64,000 nt of DNA from Eutrophocola sp049446715 (GCA_049446715.1 JBMTQX010000008.1:1-64000); one strand, 5' to 3'. Positions 1 through 8,943 are shown, counted from the first letter of the stretch. Notes: generated from the sequence alone by a model not told the origin. A program made the numbers and translations.

Positions 1-43
1 CCAGGGAAACGAAAAGAAGCAGGCAGGTCGACGGGATTCTCAT
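1..43 (-). CDS. 5' end of an exported protein, cut by window edge
   Basis: Only the first 14 codons are inside the window. On the minus strand an ATG at 43 is preceded by AGGAAA at a good ribosome-binding distance. It opens MRIPSTCLLLFVSL, a short charged N-terminus followed by a hydrophobic stretch that looks like the start of a Sec signal peptide. The frame stays open to base 1. The gene points away from the one at 265, so the two share the region 44-264. Nothing can be said about function. Confidence 0.55.
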   Translation of the reverse strand, partial: MRIPSTCLLLFVSL

Positions 44-264
44 GGCGATTTCCTCATGGTGCGCGTTTGTTGTGCTTACGCTTGCAGGGCGTTTCTATCA
101 TTCTGAGGTGACCTTTTCCAGCCCGGCCTTTATCATGAACTCGCTACAAGAGGGAAAGCCGCAGCGCTGTGAAGGAAAGCCGCAGCGCCAAGACGGCAAT
201 CCACACTGCTGCGTGCGGACACCACAAGAACCTGGTCAAACCAGGCACACCAAGAGAGAAACCC
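44..264. promoter_or_regulatory. divergent intergenic region with a 21-base-spaced direct repeat
   Basis: This region separates the start of the leftward gene at 43 from the rightward gene at 265. It contains two exact copies of GGAAAGCCGCAGCGC at 153-167 and 174-188. They begin 21 bases apart, close to two turns of the helix, as expected for two protein-binding sites on one DNA face. Apart from the AGAGAGAA ribosome-binding site at 253-260 no other clear signal is visible. A regulatory role is inferred. Confidence 0.4.
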
Positions 265-978
265 ATGCCGAAAAATGCGCTCATCATCCTGGTCATTGTG
301 CTTATCGCCGGAATAGCCGGCTGGCTCATGCCCACCCTCAACACCACACAAAGCCAGTTGCAGGACCTCCAGGCCGAGATGGCCACTCTTCAGCAGGAAG
401 CCGGCCTGGCCGGTGACTACATCGATATTGCCAACCTGCAAACCGCCTACGGCTACTATGTCGACAAATCACGCTGGGACGATGCCGCCGACCTGTTTGC
501 CGATGACGCCACCCTGGAAATTGCCGGCCGTGGCCTGTTCCGCGGGCAGGACCGCATCCGCGAATACCTAAACAATCTCGGCCCGCTGGAATACGGCCGC
601 ATGTACAACCACATGCAACTGCAGCCGGTCATTCATGTCGCCGAAGACAGCACCGCCAAGGCACGCTGGCGCGCCTTCATGATGGTGGGTGGCCTGGGTC
701 GGGAAGCGCGCTGGGGCGAAGCCACCTACGAAAACGAATACGTGAAAGACCATGGCGTCTGGAAAATCAGCAAACTGCACAGCTATATCGGTTTTTATGT
801 GGAATATGACGAAGGCTGGCATCGTGGCGCTGTCGGCCTGCCGCCCCAGTTTGAAGAGCTGCCGCCAGATGCGGGGCCGACCGTGGAATACGGGGCCTAC
901 CCGACGCCCTACATTGCGCCCTACCACTACGTGAACCCGGTCAGTGGCCGTGAATACACGCCGCAAGCCGCTGAATAA
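265..978 (+). CDS. membrane-anchored SnoaL/NTF2-like protein
   Basis: The 237-residue protein starts with one hydrophobic segment (about residues 4-23) followed by a polar, probably coiled stretch (about 25-45), so it is probably tethered to the outer face of the inner membrane. Residues about 50-190 fit a SnoaL-like NTF2 domain: a helix with a Tyr/Asp-rich YGYYVDKSRWDDAADLFADD segment, a GRGLFRG turn and a terminal W-K-I-S-K-L strand. Such domains include polyketide cyclases, ring dehydratases and many binding proteins, so substrate cannot be predicted. The start at 265 is chosen because AGAGAGAA lies just upstream and longer versions add an uncharacteristic extension. The next gene begins 32 bases downstream and is probably co-transcribed. 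Confidence 0.85.
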   Translation: MPKNALIILVIVLIAGIAGWLMPTLNTTQSQLQDLQAEMATLQQEAGLAGDYIDIANLQTAYGYYVDKSRWDDAADLFADDATLEIAGRGLFRGQDRIREYLNNLGPLEYGRMYNHMQLQPVIHVAEDSTAKARWRAFMMVGGLGREARWGEATYENEYVKDHGVWKISKLHSYIGFYVEYDEGWHRGAVGLPPQFEELPPDAGPTVEYGAYPTPYIAPYHYVNPVSGREYTPQAAE

Positions 979-1010
979 AACCGCACAGGCACAATCACAA
1001 GGACACCACC

Positions 1011-1931
1011 ATGCCCATGAAATATTTACTCCTGCTTGCCCTGATTGTCATGCCTTGTGCTCAGGCCGCAGACAACAGCGATTGCGACCGCGCCTGCCTG
1101 TACGATCTCACCGACCGCTATTTCCAGGCCATGGTGAAAAAAGACACCAGCCGGGCGCCGGTCGCCCCGCAGGTGAAGTTTTCCGAAAACGGCGTGCTGC
1201 TGGAGATCGGTGACGGCCTGTGGAACACCATCAGTGGTATTCGTGGATATGATCTGAAGATCGCCGACACAAAAACCGGTGAAGTAGCTGTGATCGAAGT
1301 GGTCGAGGAACATGGCGTGCCCGGCATCATGGCCGCGCGCTTCCATGTCGAGAATCGCCAGATCACCGAAGTGGAAACCGTCCTATCGCGCAAGATCGAC
1401 ACCTCCCCCTTCCCGGTTACCGACGGCTATGACAGCCCCAGCCCGATCTGGTCAGAAGATGTGCCAGCGGCAAAACGCAATCAGCGTGCGCGCATGATCA
1501 GCGTAGCCGACGGCTACTTCGATACCATCCAGCTTAACGACGGCACCCTGTTCACGAATTTCAGCGACGACTGCGACCGGGTCGAGAACGGCCTGCTCAC
1601 CACGAACACCGAGATTCCGGGTTACGACATTGCAAAGATGGGCTGCGCGGAACAGTTTGAACTGGGGCAATACATCTACGACGATCGTCTGCGCGACCGG
1701 CGCTATCCGCTGGTGGATGAGGAAAAAGGCGTGGTGCTGGCAGCCGGCTACATGGACCACACCGGCAGCGTGTATGAGTTTGAATGGACCGATGGCACAC
1801 CGCAGACATCCATCTTTTTCTACCCCCACTCCTTCATTCTGATCGAGCTGTTCAAGGTGGAAGATAATGCCATTCGCCGGGTCGAGGCGGTGTTTGCCAG
1901 CATGCCGTACAACATGCCATCGGTCTGGTAA
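1011..1931 (+). CDS. exported two-domain protein, probably duplicated NTF2-like fold
   Basis: The 306-residue protein has a clear Sec signal peptide (MPMKYLLLLALIVMPCAQAA). The mature part looks like two related halves. Each begins with a helix of the type LTDRYFQAM (residues about 29-37) or VADGYFDTI (about 164-172) and ends with a strand running into an I-T/R-x-V-E-x-V motif (TEVETVLS and RRVEAVFA). This repetition suggests tandem NTF2-like domains, resembling families annotated as DUF8021, but that is from memory and not certain. AAGGA lies 8 bases before the ATG. It follows the SnoaL-like gene by 32 bases. Function unknown. Confidence 0.8.
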   Translation: MPMKYLLLLALIVMPCAQAADNSDCDRACLYDLTDRYFQAMVKKDTSRAPVAPQVKFSENGVLLEIGDGLWNTISGIRGYDLKIADTKTGEVAVIEVVEEHGVPGIMAARFHVENRQITEVETVLSRKIDTSPFPVTDGYDSPSPIWSEDVPAAKRNQRARMISVADGYFDTIQLNDGTLFTNFSDDCDRVENGLLTTNTEIPGYDIAKMGCAEQFELGQYIYDDRLRDRRYPLVDEEKGVVLAAGYMDHTGSVYEFEWTDGTPQTSIFFYPHSFILIELFKVEDNAIRRVEAVFASMPYNMPSVW

Positions 1932-1932
1932 G

Positions 1933-1946
1933 CCGGAAAATTCCGG
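1933..1946. terminator. short hairpin between convergent genes
   Basis: CCGGAA-AA-TTCCGG forms a perfect six-pair stem in the 21 bases between the convergent ends of the genes at 1931 and 1953. The following bases are only moderately T-rich, so termination is a weak inference. Confidence 0.3.
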
Positions 1947-1952
1947 TTTCGG

Positions 1953-2837
1953 TTACGGGATATTGTGACGCTTCAGGTCCCAGGTCTGGGAATTACAAAG
2001 CCCGCAATCTTCACCTTCAAACAGTGAGGCAGCGACAGGGTCACCCTTCAGCTGGTACTTGAGCCAGGCAATGGGACCCGACGCGAACGGGTAACCGCCC
2101 GGGCGGTTGTAGGTGGCGCCATGGCCGACATCCATGTTGGCATTGATCACGGGCACATCTTCTTTCTGTAAATCCGCCCAGTCACTCTCCGCATTCACGT
2201 AAGCGATGTCGGTTTCCCCGCCAATGAAATAGGCAATCGGGGCATGCAGGCGCGTCAGCCAGGAACGGTCCACCTTGTGACGCATGTTGTACTGGTCGCC
2301 CTCGGGAAACAGGCCACTGTTCAGAATGAGCGTGGTGCTGATGCGCGGGTCCAGGGACACGTTCATGGCCTGGGCACCGCCGCAGGAATGGCCCATCACG
2401 GCGACCTGGCTCACATCCACGTGTCCGGCAAACGGACTGTCCGGCCTGGCGCTTTCCGCCGTGACCCAGTCCAGCGCATCCAGCATCTGGCTGGCGCGGG
2501 TTTCAAAGGGAGGCCACAGGGCCGGGTCTTCCGAACGCTGCAGGCGTGGTGCAGGTGAGGCGCGGAACGGCCCGGTCGCCAGCACAATAAAGCCCTGCGA
2601 GGCCACTTCACTCAAAAACTCCCGGTAATTGAAATTGCTGTTCACACAACTGCCATTGCCCCACAGCACCACGGGATAATTGCCCTCGAGACCCTCGGGA
2701 CGATAAATGGTGTGCGTCGGCAAACCGGAGTCGCTATAGGCGATGGCCGGCTCCGGCCCACTGCCCTGCGGATACTGGGCATACAGCGGCATGGCTGCCG
2801 CCAGAAAACCTGCAGTAAGTAATGTCTTCATAGGCAT
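1953..2837 (-). CDS. exported alpha/beta hydrolase, CxLC-tail family (copy 1 of 4)
   Basis: A 294-residue protein with a Sec signal peptide ending near AMPLYAQ. It shows an alpha/beta-hydrolase layout: oxyanion-hole strand VVLWGNGSC, nucleophile elbow GHSCGG (Ser near residue 151), acid in GGETDIAY and catalytic His in VGHG. The tail carries CGLC followed by W, shared with three paralogues at 19164, 20454 and 21545. These paralogues define a family that probably hydrolyses esters or amides in the periplasm; substrate unknown. AGGGG lies before the first ATG; a second in-frame ATG two codons on is possible. It is the last gene of the long minus-strand run, 22 bases after the OmpA-like gene. 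Confidence 0.9.
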   Translation of the reverse strand: MPMKTLLTAGFLAAAMPLYAQYPQGSGPEPAIAYSDSGLPTHTIYRPEGLEGNYPVVLWGNGSCVNSNFNYREFLSEVASQGFIVLATGPFRASPAPRLQRSEDPALWPPFETRASQMLDALDWVTAESARPDSPFAGHVDVSQVAVMGHSCGGAQAMNVSLDPRISTTLILNSGLFPEGDQYNMRHKVDRSWLTRLHAPIAYFIGGETDIAYVNAESDWADLQKEDVPVINANMDVGHGATYNRPGGYPFASGPIAWLKYQLKGDPVAASLFEGEDCGLCNSQTWDLKRHNIP

Positions 2838-2859
2838 GGCCCCTTTTGTGTCTGGCTGC

Positions 2860-3651
2860 TCAGGGAATCAGGACCACGCTCACGCGACGGCTCTGCCAGT
2901 CGTCGACACCGTTGGCGTCAGCCTCGGCACTGATCCAGGTGACCTCGGTATCGATAGCCAGCCCGGCATCCTGCAGCAGCCCGGCGATTTCCTCTGCACG
3001 GCGCTGCCCGGTGTTTTCCGCTTCCTGCAACAGCATGCCGTTGCTCAGCTTGTGGGCACCACGGACACCCGTGACCATCATGCGCGCCGGCTTAAGTTTT
3101 TCGGCGGTGCTGAGAATCTGGCCCAGGAAACGCGGATGCCGGAAAGACACCCCCTTGTCGAAATCAAAATAGATCTCGAACTCCTGGCGTCCCGTCGGCG
3201 GTGGCGGTTCCTGGCGAGGAGCACCCGGGGCCGGATCAAAGGCCAGGCGCCCGGCACTGGGACCGGGCGGACGCGGATTGAAATCGACCACGTAGCGCTC
3301 GTCGACCGGCAGGATGGTGTTGCAGTTGGCATCCAGTTCCGGCATGGCCGTCAGGTGCACATCCTCGAGTACGATGCCGCCGCAAATGGCCGGATCGTCG
3401 GTGACAATGCCTTCCACCAGCACCTGGTGACCCAGCATCGGCGGTTGCACGCTGGCGCTGACGTCACTCTGGATGGTGAGGTAATAGGTGTCACCGTCAT
3501 AATCACTCAACCAGCATGGCACGCTGACGGTATCGCGCACGATGGGACAACTGACAAAACTGATGCGCTCACCTGCGGCAGGCGCGGCCTGCGTCAGTGC
3601 TGTGGCGCCAGCCAGGGAAAGCCCCAGCAGGGTTCGGGCAAAGTTCTTCAT
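2860..3651 (-). CDS. exported protein with OmpA-like C-terminal domain
   Basis: The 263-residue protein has a signal peptide (about residues 1-22) and a cysteine-containing N-terminal region of unknown fold. A Pro-rich linker (about 140-160) follows, then a C-terminal region resembling the OmpA/MotB peptidoglycan-binding domain. The match lies in the EAENTGQRRAEEIAGLL helix and the final RRVSVVL strand. The usual N-terminal GH motif of that domain is weak, so cell-wall binding is inferred. Its ATG overlaps the stop of the dihaem cytochrome gene by four bases (ATGA), suggesting coupled translation and perhaps a role in anchoring or partnering the cytochrome. Confidence 0.8.
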   Translation of the reverse strand: MKNFARTLLGLSLAGATALTQAAPAAGERISFVSCPIVRDTVSVPCWLSDYDGDTYYLTIQSDVSASVQPPMLGHQVLVEGIVTDDPAICGGIVLEDVHLTAMPELDANCNTILPVDERYVVDFNPRPPGPSAGRLAFDPAPGAPRQEPPPPTGRQEFEIYFDFDKGVSFRHPRFLGQILSTAEKLKPARMMVTGVRGAHKLSNGMLLQEAENTGQRRAEEIAGLLQDAGLAIDTEVTWISAEADANGVDDWQSRRVSVVLIP

Positions 3652-5213
3652 AGGGTACTCAGGAAATTGACCAGATCGGTCTTCTCCTGCTCCGTGTAGC
3701 GAATGTTGAAACGACGGTCATAGAAATCCACCAGCTCGCGCAGGTTGGCGGCGGAGCCATTGGAGAAATACGGGGCGCGTGCGGACAGGCCGCGGAACTG
3801 CTGAATCACGATGGCGCCCACATCTTCACACTTGCCGGAAATCAGAGCGCGGCCCGGATCCTGGGTGTAGATGGTACGGCCCAGGAACGGGTGCGGCGGC
3901 AAGTCTTCGCGACAGGTCACCTTGAACAAAGGCATTTCCGGCTTTTCATCGGCCCATGGACTTTCCGGTGGCTCCAGTGCCCAGGGGTGATTAGTCGTGC
4001 CCAGGTCCATCCAGCCGTTGGCGGTATCCATACCGGTCATGTGCATGCCATGACAGGTGGCGCAGGTCCGCTTGATCGGATTACCCAGGCCAACAGTATT
4101 GATGTGCATGGCATCCTTGATCCAGAAGGTGCGGTAGAAAAAGGCATCATGGCCGCGCTGCACGGATTCCAGGAATTCATTGCGACGGGCTTCTGCCTCG
4201 GTATTGCCTTCCGGCAGGTCAGCCCACTTGTCTTCCATCGGGAAGACAAAGCGGGTGGTGTTGTTGCCCAGCACGCCATCACTGCCGTTGGCCATGGCCT
4301 GCGGGCCGATGCCGGACGGACCGTTTTCTTCCACCAGCGTGCCGCCGATGTTGGACCAGGCCTGCGCCCCATAAAGCTGCAGTTCGAAATCCTGGATGCG
4401 GTTGAGCTGGTCATTGGTCAGTGGCTGTGTCACTTCCATGTGCCCCTTGGAGGCACTGGTGGCCTGCTGCTTCAGGGTTGAATCACGAGCATCGGCCATC
4501 ATGTTCATGTTCAGCGGGCGACCGGTTTCCGGATCGGTGGCAGCCAGCTGGCCGGTCTTGCCGATGAACGGTGACACGCCAAACCGTGAGGACGCGACAT
4601 AGCGCAGGTTGATGGCCGGGCGCGGACGCCGGTATACCGAAATCTGTTTTCTCTCTCCTGCCAGGCCGTACTCCGGGTCGGTGTTGCAGCCGGTCGGGTC
4701 ACGCACGACCTCGATGTCGAACTCCGGTTCGGCATTGGCCGGCGGCCAGGGCAGCGCAACGCGAATCAGGCCACGCTTGAGCAGCAGCGTATGCGACTCA
4801 GGATCGCCGGCAGGCTTGTTCGGGCAATCCATGCCATCAACCGGGGCAAACAGCGGGTCGGTGCCGTTGGTGTCGCGCCAGCGCTGCTGGATGGTGGCTA
4901 CCGATAATGACATGGCATCCGCCGGCTGGTGACAGGTGACACAGCCACGCCCGTTGGAACCCAGGGCTTCAAAAAACGGATGACCATCCGTCTGGATGGT
5001 ACCGCTGCTGTTGAGCAGACCGAGGCGGCCGTAGTCGTTTTCGTATTCGATATAGACAGGCAGCGGCCGGTCATCACCGGGTGACCACCACAGCGCGGTG
5101 CGGTCAATATCCTGGGCCTGCTGCGCCACGAGCCCGGTCCCACCGAGACAAGCGATTGCGGAGACCAGCCAGGCAAGCCGGGTGCTTTTCGTGTTATGAA
5201 GGGAAATTTTCAT
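3648..5213 (-). CDS. exported dihaem cytochrome c, MauG/cytochrome c peroxidase-like
   Basis: A 521-residue protein with a signal peptide (about residues 1-30) and two haem-c sites, CVTCH (91-95) and CATCH (384-388). The C-terminal segment FRGLSARAPYFSNGSAANLRELVDFY, split here as FRGLSARAPYF and NGSAANL, is characteristic of the cytochrome c peroxidase/MauG group, where it helps shape the peroxidatic haem site. It is longer than classical peroxidases (about 330 residues), as are many MauG-like or organohalide/alkane-linked relatives. It probably carries out periplasmic electron transfer or oxidation. It overlaps the OmpA-like gene by ATGA and follows the DUF3237 gene by 27 bases. Confidence 0.9.
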   Translation of the reverse strand: MKISLHNTKSTRLAWLVSAIACLGGTGLVAQQAQDIDRTALWWSPGDDRPLPVYIEYENDYGRLGLLNSSGTIQTDGHPFFEALGSNGRGCVTCHQPADAMSLSVATIQQRWRDTNGTDPLFAPVDGMDCPNKPAGDPESHTLLLKRGLIRVALPWPPANAEPEFDIEVVRDPTGCNTDPEYGLAGERKQISVYRRPRPAINLRYVASSRFGVSPFIGKTGQLAATDPETGRPLNMNMMADARDSTLKQQATSASKGHMEVTQPLTNDQLNRIQDFELQLYGAQAWSNIGGTLVEENGPSGIGPQAMANGSDGVLGNNTTRFVFPMEDKWADLPEGNTEAEARRNEFLESVQRGHDAFFYRTFWIKDAMHINTVGLGNPIKRTCATCHGMHMTGMDTANGWMDLGTTNHPWALEPPESPWADEKPEMPLFKVTCREDLPPHPFLGRTIYTQDPGRALISGKCEDVGAIVIQQFRGLSARAPYFSNGSAANLRELVDFYDRRFNIRYTEQEKTDLVNFLSTL

Positions 5214-5240
5214 GAGTCTTGATACCGGGTATTTGGTGGA

Positions 5241-5801
5241 TTACTTGATTTCATAAAACTTGATGCGGATGGCCGGCACGGGATTGCCGTCCTCATCCCG
5301 CGCTTCGCCGCTGGTATCCCCTTCCAGGGTAGCGACAAAGGTACCGCGAGTCAGCCAGTCATAAGGCTCAGGGGCTTCAAACCGCGGGCGGAAGAAAAAG
5401 CGCTGGCTACCGGGTCCCGGCATGCCGCAACTGAAGGATTCGTTGAGGATATGAATGATGGTGCCATCATCGGCCTCCAGAAAATAATCGGCGCTGAGGG
5501 TGCCGCAACCGCTGGCGTAGCGCAGCTGGTAATCCCAGCCACCGGGAATGACGCGACCATTGAGCTTCGGCCCGGCAATGGTGCCGCCGGTGATCGGAAT
5601 GTACTGGCGATGACCCATGGCCGTTTCGCCCTGCACCACGGCCGGCGCCAGGTGCACACGCTCTTCAAATAGGAATTCCACTTTCGGAAACTGCGCATCG
5701 GTCGGCATGCTGCCGAGCTCGGTTGCAGGCGGCTGTGCCGTCGCACAAGCCGACAGCCAGGTACAGGCTGCCACCAGGGCAAGTTGGGTAACGGTTTTCA
5801 T
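5241..5801 (-). CDS. DUF3237-family lipoprotein
   Basis: A 186-residue protein. The start at 5801 gives a typical lipoprotein signal (MKTVTQLALVAACTWLSAC, lipid-modified Cys19); the frame is open further upstream but that part reads as non-protein. The body matches the DUF3237 beta-barrel pattern: GGTIAGPKLNGRVIPGG, a YxLRYASGxG strand, a LEADDGTIIHI strand and a final YDWLTRGTF segment. The family has no established reaction. Here it is exported and lipid-anchored, unlike the usual cytoplasmic members, and lies between an esterase and a dihaem cytochrome. Confidence 0.85.
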   Translation of the reverse strand: MKTVTQLALVAACTWLSACATAQPPATELGSMPTDAQFPKVEFLFEERVHLAPAVVQGETAMGHRQYIPITGGTIAGPKLNGRVIPGGWDYQLRYASGCGTLSADYFLEADDGTIIHILNESFSCGMPGPGSQRFFFRPRFEAPEPYDWLTRGTFVATLEGDTSGEARDEDGNPVPAIRIKFYEIK

Positions 5802-5859
5802 AGACGCGTCCTTTATGTAGCGGCTCTTTGTCGTGTTGAAAGAAATACTATTGTCCGGT

Positions 5860-6657
5860 TTATTTGTACTTGTCGAAAAACTCGAAGATGGCCGGGTACA
5901 CCATAGGTACCATCGAGCCATGGTTGCCGTCCACTTCCAGATACTCGACATTAAAACCGTTGCTGGCCAGGAAACCGGCAAAGCGGCGGCTGCCTTCCAG
6001 TGAGGGCTCCGCCTTGAGACCCTCGGTCATCAGGATCGGCATGTCGCGAATGAGATCAAACGGATAGGTGGCCCCATCGACAAACGGGCCCGACATGGGC
6101 GCAATGGCCTGCCAGCGTTCCGGATAACGGGCTGCCAGGTGCCAGACACCCCCGCTGCCCATGGAGTGCCCCATCAGGAAAGTGCGATCCCGGTCGGCAC
6201 CCCAGGTTTCGGTGGCGATTTCCAGCACCGTGATGACATCCAGCTCGCTTAGGCTGAGGGTACGCTGGCGCTGAGGGGTCACGGCAGCAATCTGCGCCGC
6301 AGCCTTGTCCAGTTCGCCATATACCGCAGGCAGTCGCAGCGGATTGCCGTAGGCACCCAGGGGGGTATGCCCCAGTGGTGAAACCACGATATAGCCATGT
6401 GCTTCTGCCAGCTTCGGCAGCAGACCATCGGCCAGGTCCATGTAGGAATTTTCATTCGCCCCGGCGCCATGCAGCATGAGAACGATAGGCAGCGCCTCCT
6501 CTCCATCCCAGGTGGTGGGCACATATACGCGGTAAGGCAGTTCCTCCCCGGTCGGCGCAAACACATAAGTGCGGTGCAGGTCACCGGTTTCCTGGGCCGC
6601 AAGGCCACCGGCAGCACTCAGGGCAAAAAACAGGTAAAGCAGTTGTATCAGGCGCAT
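5860..6657 (-). CDS. exported esterase, alpha/beta hydrolase (depolymerase/feruloyl-esterase type)
   Basis: The 265-residue protein has a signal peptide ending near AGGLAA. It shows the extracellular esterase pattern: strand IVLMLHGAGANENSY with the oxyanion hole, nucleophile elbow GHSMGSGG, and a His in DGNHGSM near the C-terminus. This resembles the secreted PHB-depolymerase/LpqC/feruloyl esterase group, which cleaves ester bonds of oligomeric or aromatic esters. The gene follows the CoA-transferase at 6683 by 25 bases and precedes the DUF3237 gene, so it likely releases a hydroxy acid consumed by the operon. That link is inference. Confidence 0.9.
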   Translation of the reverse strand: MRLIQLLYLFFALSAAGGLAAQETGDLHRTYVFAPTGEELPYRVYVPTTWDGEEALPIVLMLHGAGANENSYMDLADGLLPKLAEAHGYIVVSPLGHTPLGAYGNPLRLPAVYGELDKAAAQIAAVTPQRQRTLSLSELDVITVLEIATETWGADRDRTFLMGHSMGSGGVWHLAARYPERWQAIAPMSGPFVDGATYPFDLIRDMPILMTEGLKAEPSLEGSRRFAGFLASNGFNVEYLEVDGNHGSMVPMVYPAIFEFFDKYK

Positions 6658-6682
6658 GCTGGCAATCTCCGGTTCAGGCCGT

Positions 6683-7888
6683 TTACACCTGGCATTCTGG
6701 CAGGTTCATGGCGGCAATCTGGTCTTCGTCATAGCCCAGCGTCAGCAGGATTTCCCGCGTGTGCTGGCCCAGGGTCGGCGGCGCTTCAGCAACCCCCGGT
6801 CCCTCTTCGCTCATACGAAAACCGGCGTTGACGATATTGACGTTCTCCTGCTCCGGCAGGCCGGGAATATGCAGGGGCAGCACGGCGTCTCGCTCTGCCA
6901 GGTGCGGCATCGTGGCCGCTTCACTGACTTCGCGCACCATGCCGCACGGAATGCCGGCACCACTCATGCGATCTTCCCAGTCCGCCGCATCCCGGGCGGC
7001 AAATTCGGCATTGAGTTCCTGCTGCATTTCGGCAGCGTGCTGGCGCCTGACTTCCGGATCACGGAATCGGGGGTCATCGAGCCAGTCGGGGCGTTCCAGC
7101 ACTTTTGCCAGTTGCTCGAACTGGTGCTGCTGAACCACGCCCAGCGAAATCATGCGGCCATCGCGCGCCTTGAACAGGGCCGAGGTGGGCTGGCCACTGT
7201 AACCGACGTTGCCCGAGCGTTGCAGGGCCTTGCCGGTCACCAGGTAAGGCACCACGGCAGAGGTCATGAAGGCAATACTGGCATCGAGCATGGCGACATC
7301 GATGTATTCGCCGCCGCCACTGCGTTCTCGCCGCAACAGCGCCGCCAGGATGGCAAAGGCGGCAGTCTGGCCGGTCAGGGTATCCACCACGGGAAAGCCC
7401 ACACGCACCGGCGGATCATCGGGTTCCCCGCCCAGGCTCATCATGCCGCAGGTGGCCTGCACGATATTGTCGATCGCCGGCCAGTCGCGCAGCGGACCGG
7501 ACTGCCCGTAACCGGACACGGAACAGTAGACAATGTCCTTGTTCAGTTTGCGGGCTTCTTCATAGCCCAGGCCGAGGCGCTTGATCACCCCGGGGCGGAA
7601 ATTTTCCAGCAAGACATCACTGCTGGCAATAATCTTGCGGGCAACGCGCAGCTGCTCCGGGTCTTTCAAATCCAGTGCAATGGATTTCTTGCCGGCATTG
7701 ACGCCAATGAAGGCCGGCGCCATGCCGTCGTAGCGACGGTCGGCGCCGTAATAACGCATGGCATCGCCCCGGCCGGGCGCTTCGATCTTGATGACTTCGG
7801 CGCCGAGCAGCCTGAGCAGGTGGGACGCAAAGGGTCCCGCCATAACATGGCTGAAATCAGCGACGCGGATTCCTGATAAAGGTTGCAT
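6683..7888 (-). CDS. CaiB/BaiF (family III) CoA-transferase
   Basis: A 401-residue protein of typical family length. It moves CoA between carboxylic acids in the cytoplasm. Family marks are the N-terminal LSGIRVADFSHVMAGPF segment, the LLGAEVIKIEAPG Rossmann turn, LLENFRPGV, and the catalytic aspartate in PVVDTLTG (Asp169). It starts one base inside the stop of the TRAP binding-protein gene (TGATG), so it is translationally coupled. With the dehydratase-type genes upstream it probably activates or recycles a 2-hydroxy acid as CoA thioester. Substrate unknown. Confidence 0.95.
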   Translation of the reverse strand: MQPLSGIRVADFSHVMAGPFASHLLRLLGAEVIKIEAPGRGDAMRYYGADRRYDGMAPAFIGVNAGKKSIALDLKDPEQLRVARKIIASSDVLLENFRPGVIKRLGLGYEEARKLNKDIVYCSVSGYGQSGPLRDWPAIDNIVQATCGMMSLGGEPDDPPVRVGFPVVDTLTGQTAAFAILAALLRRERSGGGEYIDVAMLDASIAFMTSAVVPYLVTGKALQRSGNVGYSGQPTSALFKARDGRMISLGVVQQHQFEQLAKVLERPDWLDDPRFRDPEVRRQHAAEMQQELNAEFAARDAADWEDRMSGAGIPCGMVREVSEAATMPHLAERDAVLPLHIPGLPEQENVNIVNAGFRMSEEGPGVAEAPPTLGQHTREILLTLGYDEDQIAAMNLPECQV

Positions 7889-8943
7889 CAGTTCACTACT
7901 CCTGGGCAGGTCACCGTGCCGTCGGCATGGATACTGGCCCGCGCCACATCAAAAACATGCATGCCATCGATGTCGTAACGGGAAAGGGATTCGGCATTGC
8001 GTCTGGCCTCCGCGAGATACAAATCATTGAATGCGGCCTGCTCCTGCGCCGGCAAATCGATGAATGCCACGCCGCCGGCCTGTGCTTCCGCCAGACCATC
8101 GGCCATGGCGGCATCGATCTGGGTGGACAGCGCCGCTTCCCAGACCGCAATGGATTCGTTCAGCACCTGCTGGTGCGCTGCGGACACCGTTTCCCAGCGG
8201 GCCTCGCTCATGGCCCGAGCCGGGTAAGCGCCACGGGGCACCACCAGGCCGGTGTAATAATTGGCCACTTCCTCGAAATGCAGGGAGCGGAAGGTATCCA
8301 GCGGGGCGATCACGCCATCAAGCACGTTCTTGGCCAGGGCCGAGTATACATCGCCCATCGGCATGTTGACCGGGTCGGCACCGAGTTCCTCCAGCACACC
8401 CAGCAATTCTGTTGGCGCGCGGATACGCATGCCGCGCATGTCATCCAGGCTGTACACCGGTTTCTGGCGCGTGATCAGACCCGGCAGGCTGCCACCCTGA
8501 ATAGCGAGAATTTTCAGGCCGTCCATCTCCTCGGCAAACTGTTCGCTGCTGGCCTCCATACAGCGGTAGAGAGCCAGCTGTGCCGTCATGGTCGTGGTAC
8601 CAATATAGAAACCGGACTGCATGCGGATCATGTGCGCCCCGCCCTTGACGTAAATCGGGGTAATCAGGCCGATATCGGCTACACCATGGCGCAGTTCCAG
8701 CATGGAATGCTCCGAGGACAACAATGCCCCCGCCCAGCTTGGCACAATCTTCAGGGTGCCGCCGGAGCGCTGCTCGACAAAGGCCATCCAGTCCTGGTCG
8801 GCGCGGCTGAACGGATGCGAGGGTGCATAGGGGGTGGCATACACCAGTTCGGTGACTTGCGCCGGCACCTCCTTTTCACAGGATGCCAGCAGCATCACCA
8901 GTGCCAGCAGCAAGAAGCGATTGATCACCGTCAAGCCCTTCAT
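7888..8943 (-). CDS. TRAP transporter solute-binding lipoprotein (DctP family)
   Basis: A 351-residue protein with a lipobox LLASC (Cys22) and the DctP fold: YATPYAPSHPFSRAD at the N-terminus, an LRHGVADIGLI strand, and the selectivity region around GMRIRAPTELLGVLEELGADPVNMP (about residues 165-190), whose Arg usually pairs with a substrate carboxylate. It binds an organic acid in the periplasm for the DctQ/DctM permeases at 13446-15220. It is oddly separated from them by three CoA-enzyme genes within the same coupled operon. The ATG overlaps the upstream stop (ATGA). Confidence 0.95.
   Translation of the reverse strand: MKGLTVINRFLLLALVMLLASCEKEVPAQVTELVYATPYAPSHPFSRADQDWMAFVEQRSGGTLKIVPSWAGALLSSEHSMLELRHGVADIGLITPIYVKGGAHMIRMQSGFYIGTTTMTAQLALYRCMEASSEQFAEEMDGLKILAIQGGSLPGLITRQKPVYSLDDMRGMRIRAPTELLGVLEELGADPVNMPMGDVYSALAKNVLDGVIAPLDTFRSLHFEEVANYYTGLVVPRGAYPARAMSEARWETVSAAHQQVLNESIAVWEAALSTQIDAAMADGLAEAQAGGVAFIDLPAQEQAAFNDLYLAEARRNAESLSRYDIDGMHVFDVARASIHADGTVTCPGVVN

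Noticed and set aside
6656..7876. Long plus-strand open frame opposite the CaiB/BaiF gene
   Set aside because: It lies entirely antisense to a clear family III CoA-transferase, has His/Gln/Gly-rich composition typical of reversed GC-rich codons and no recognisable domain.
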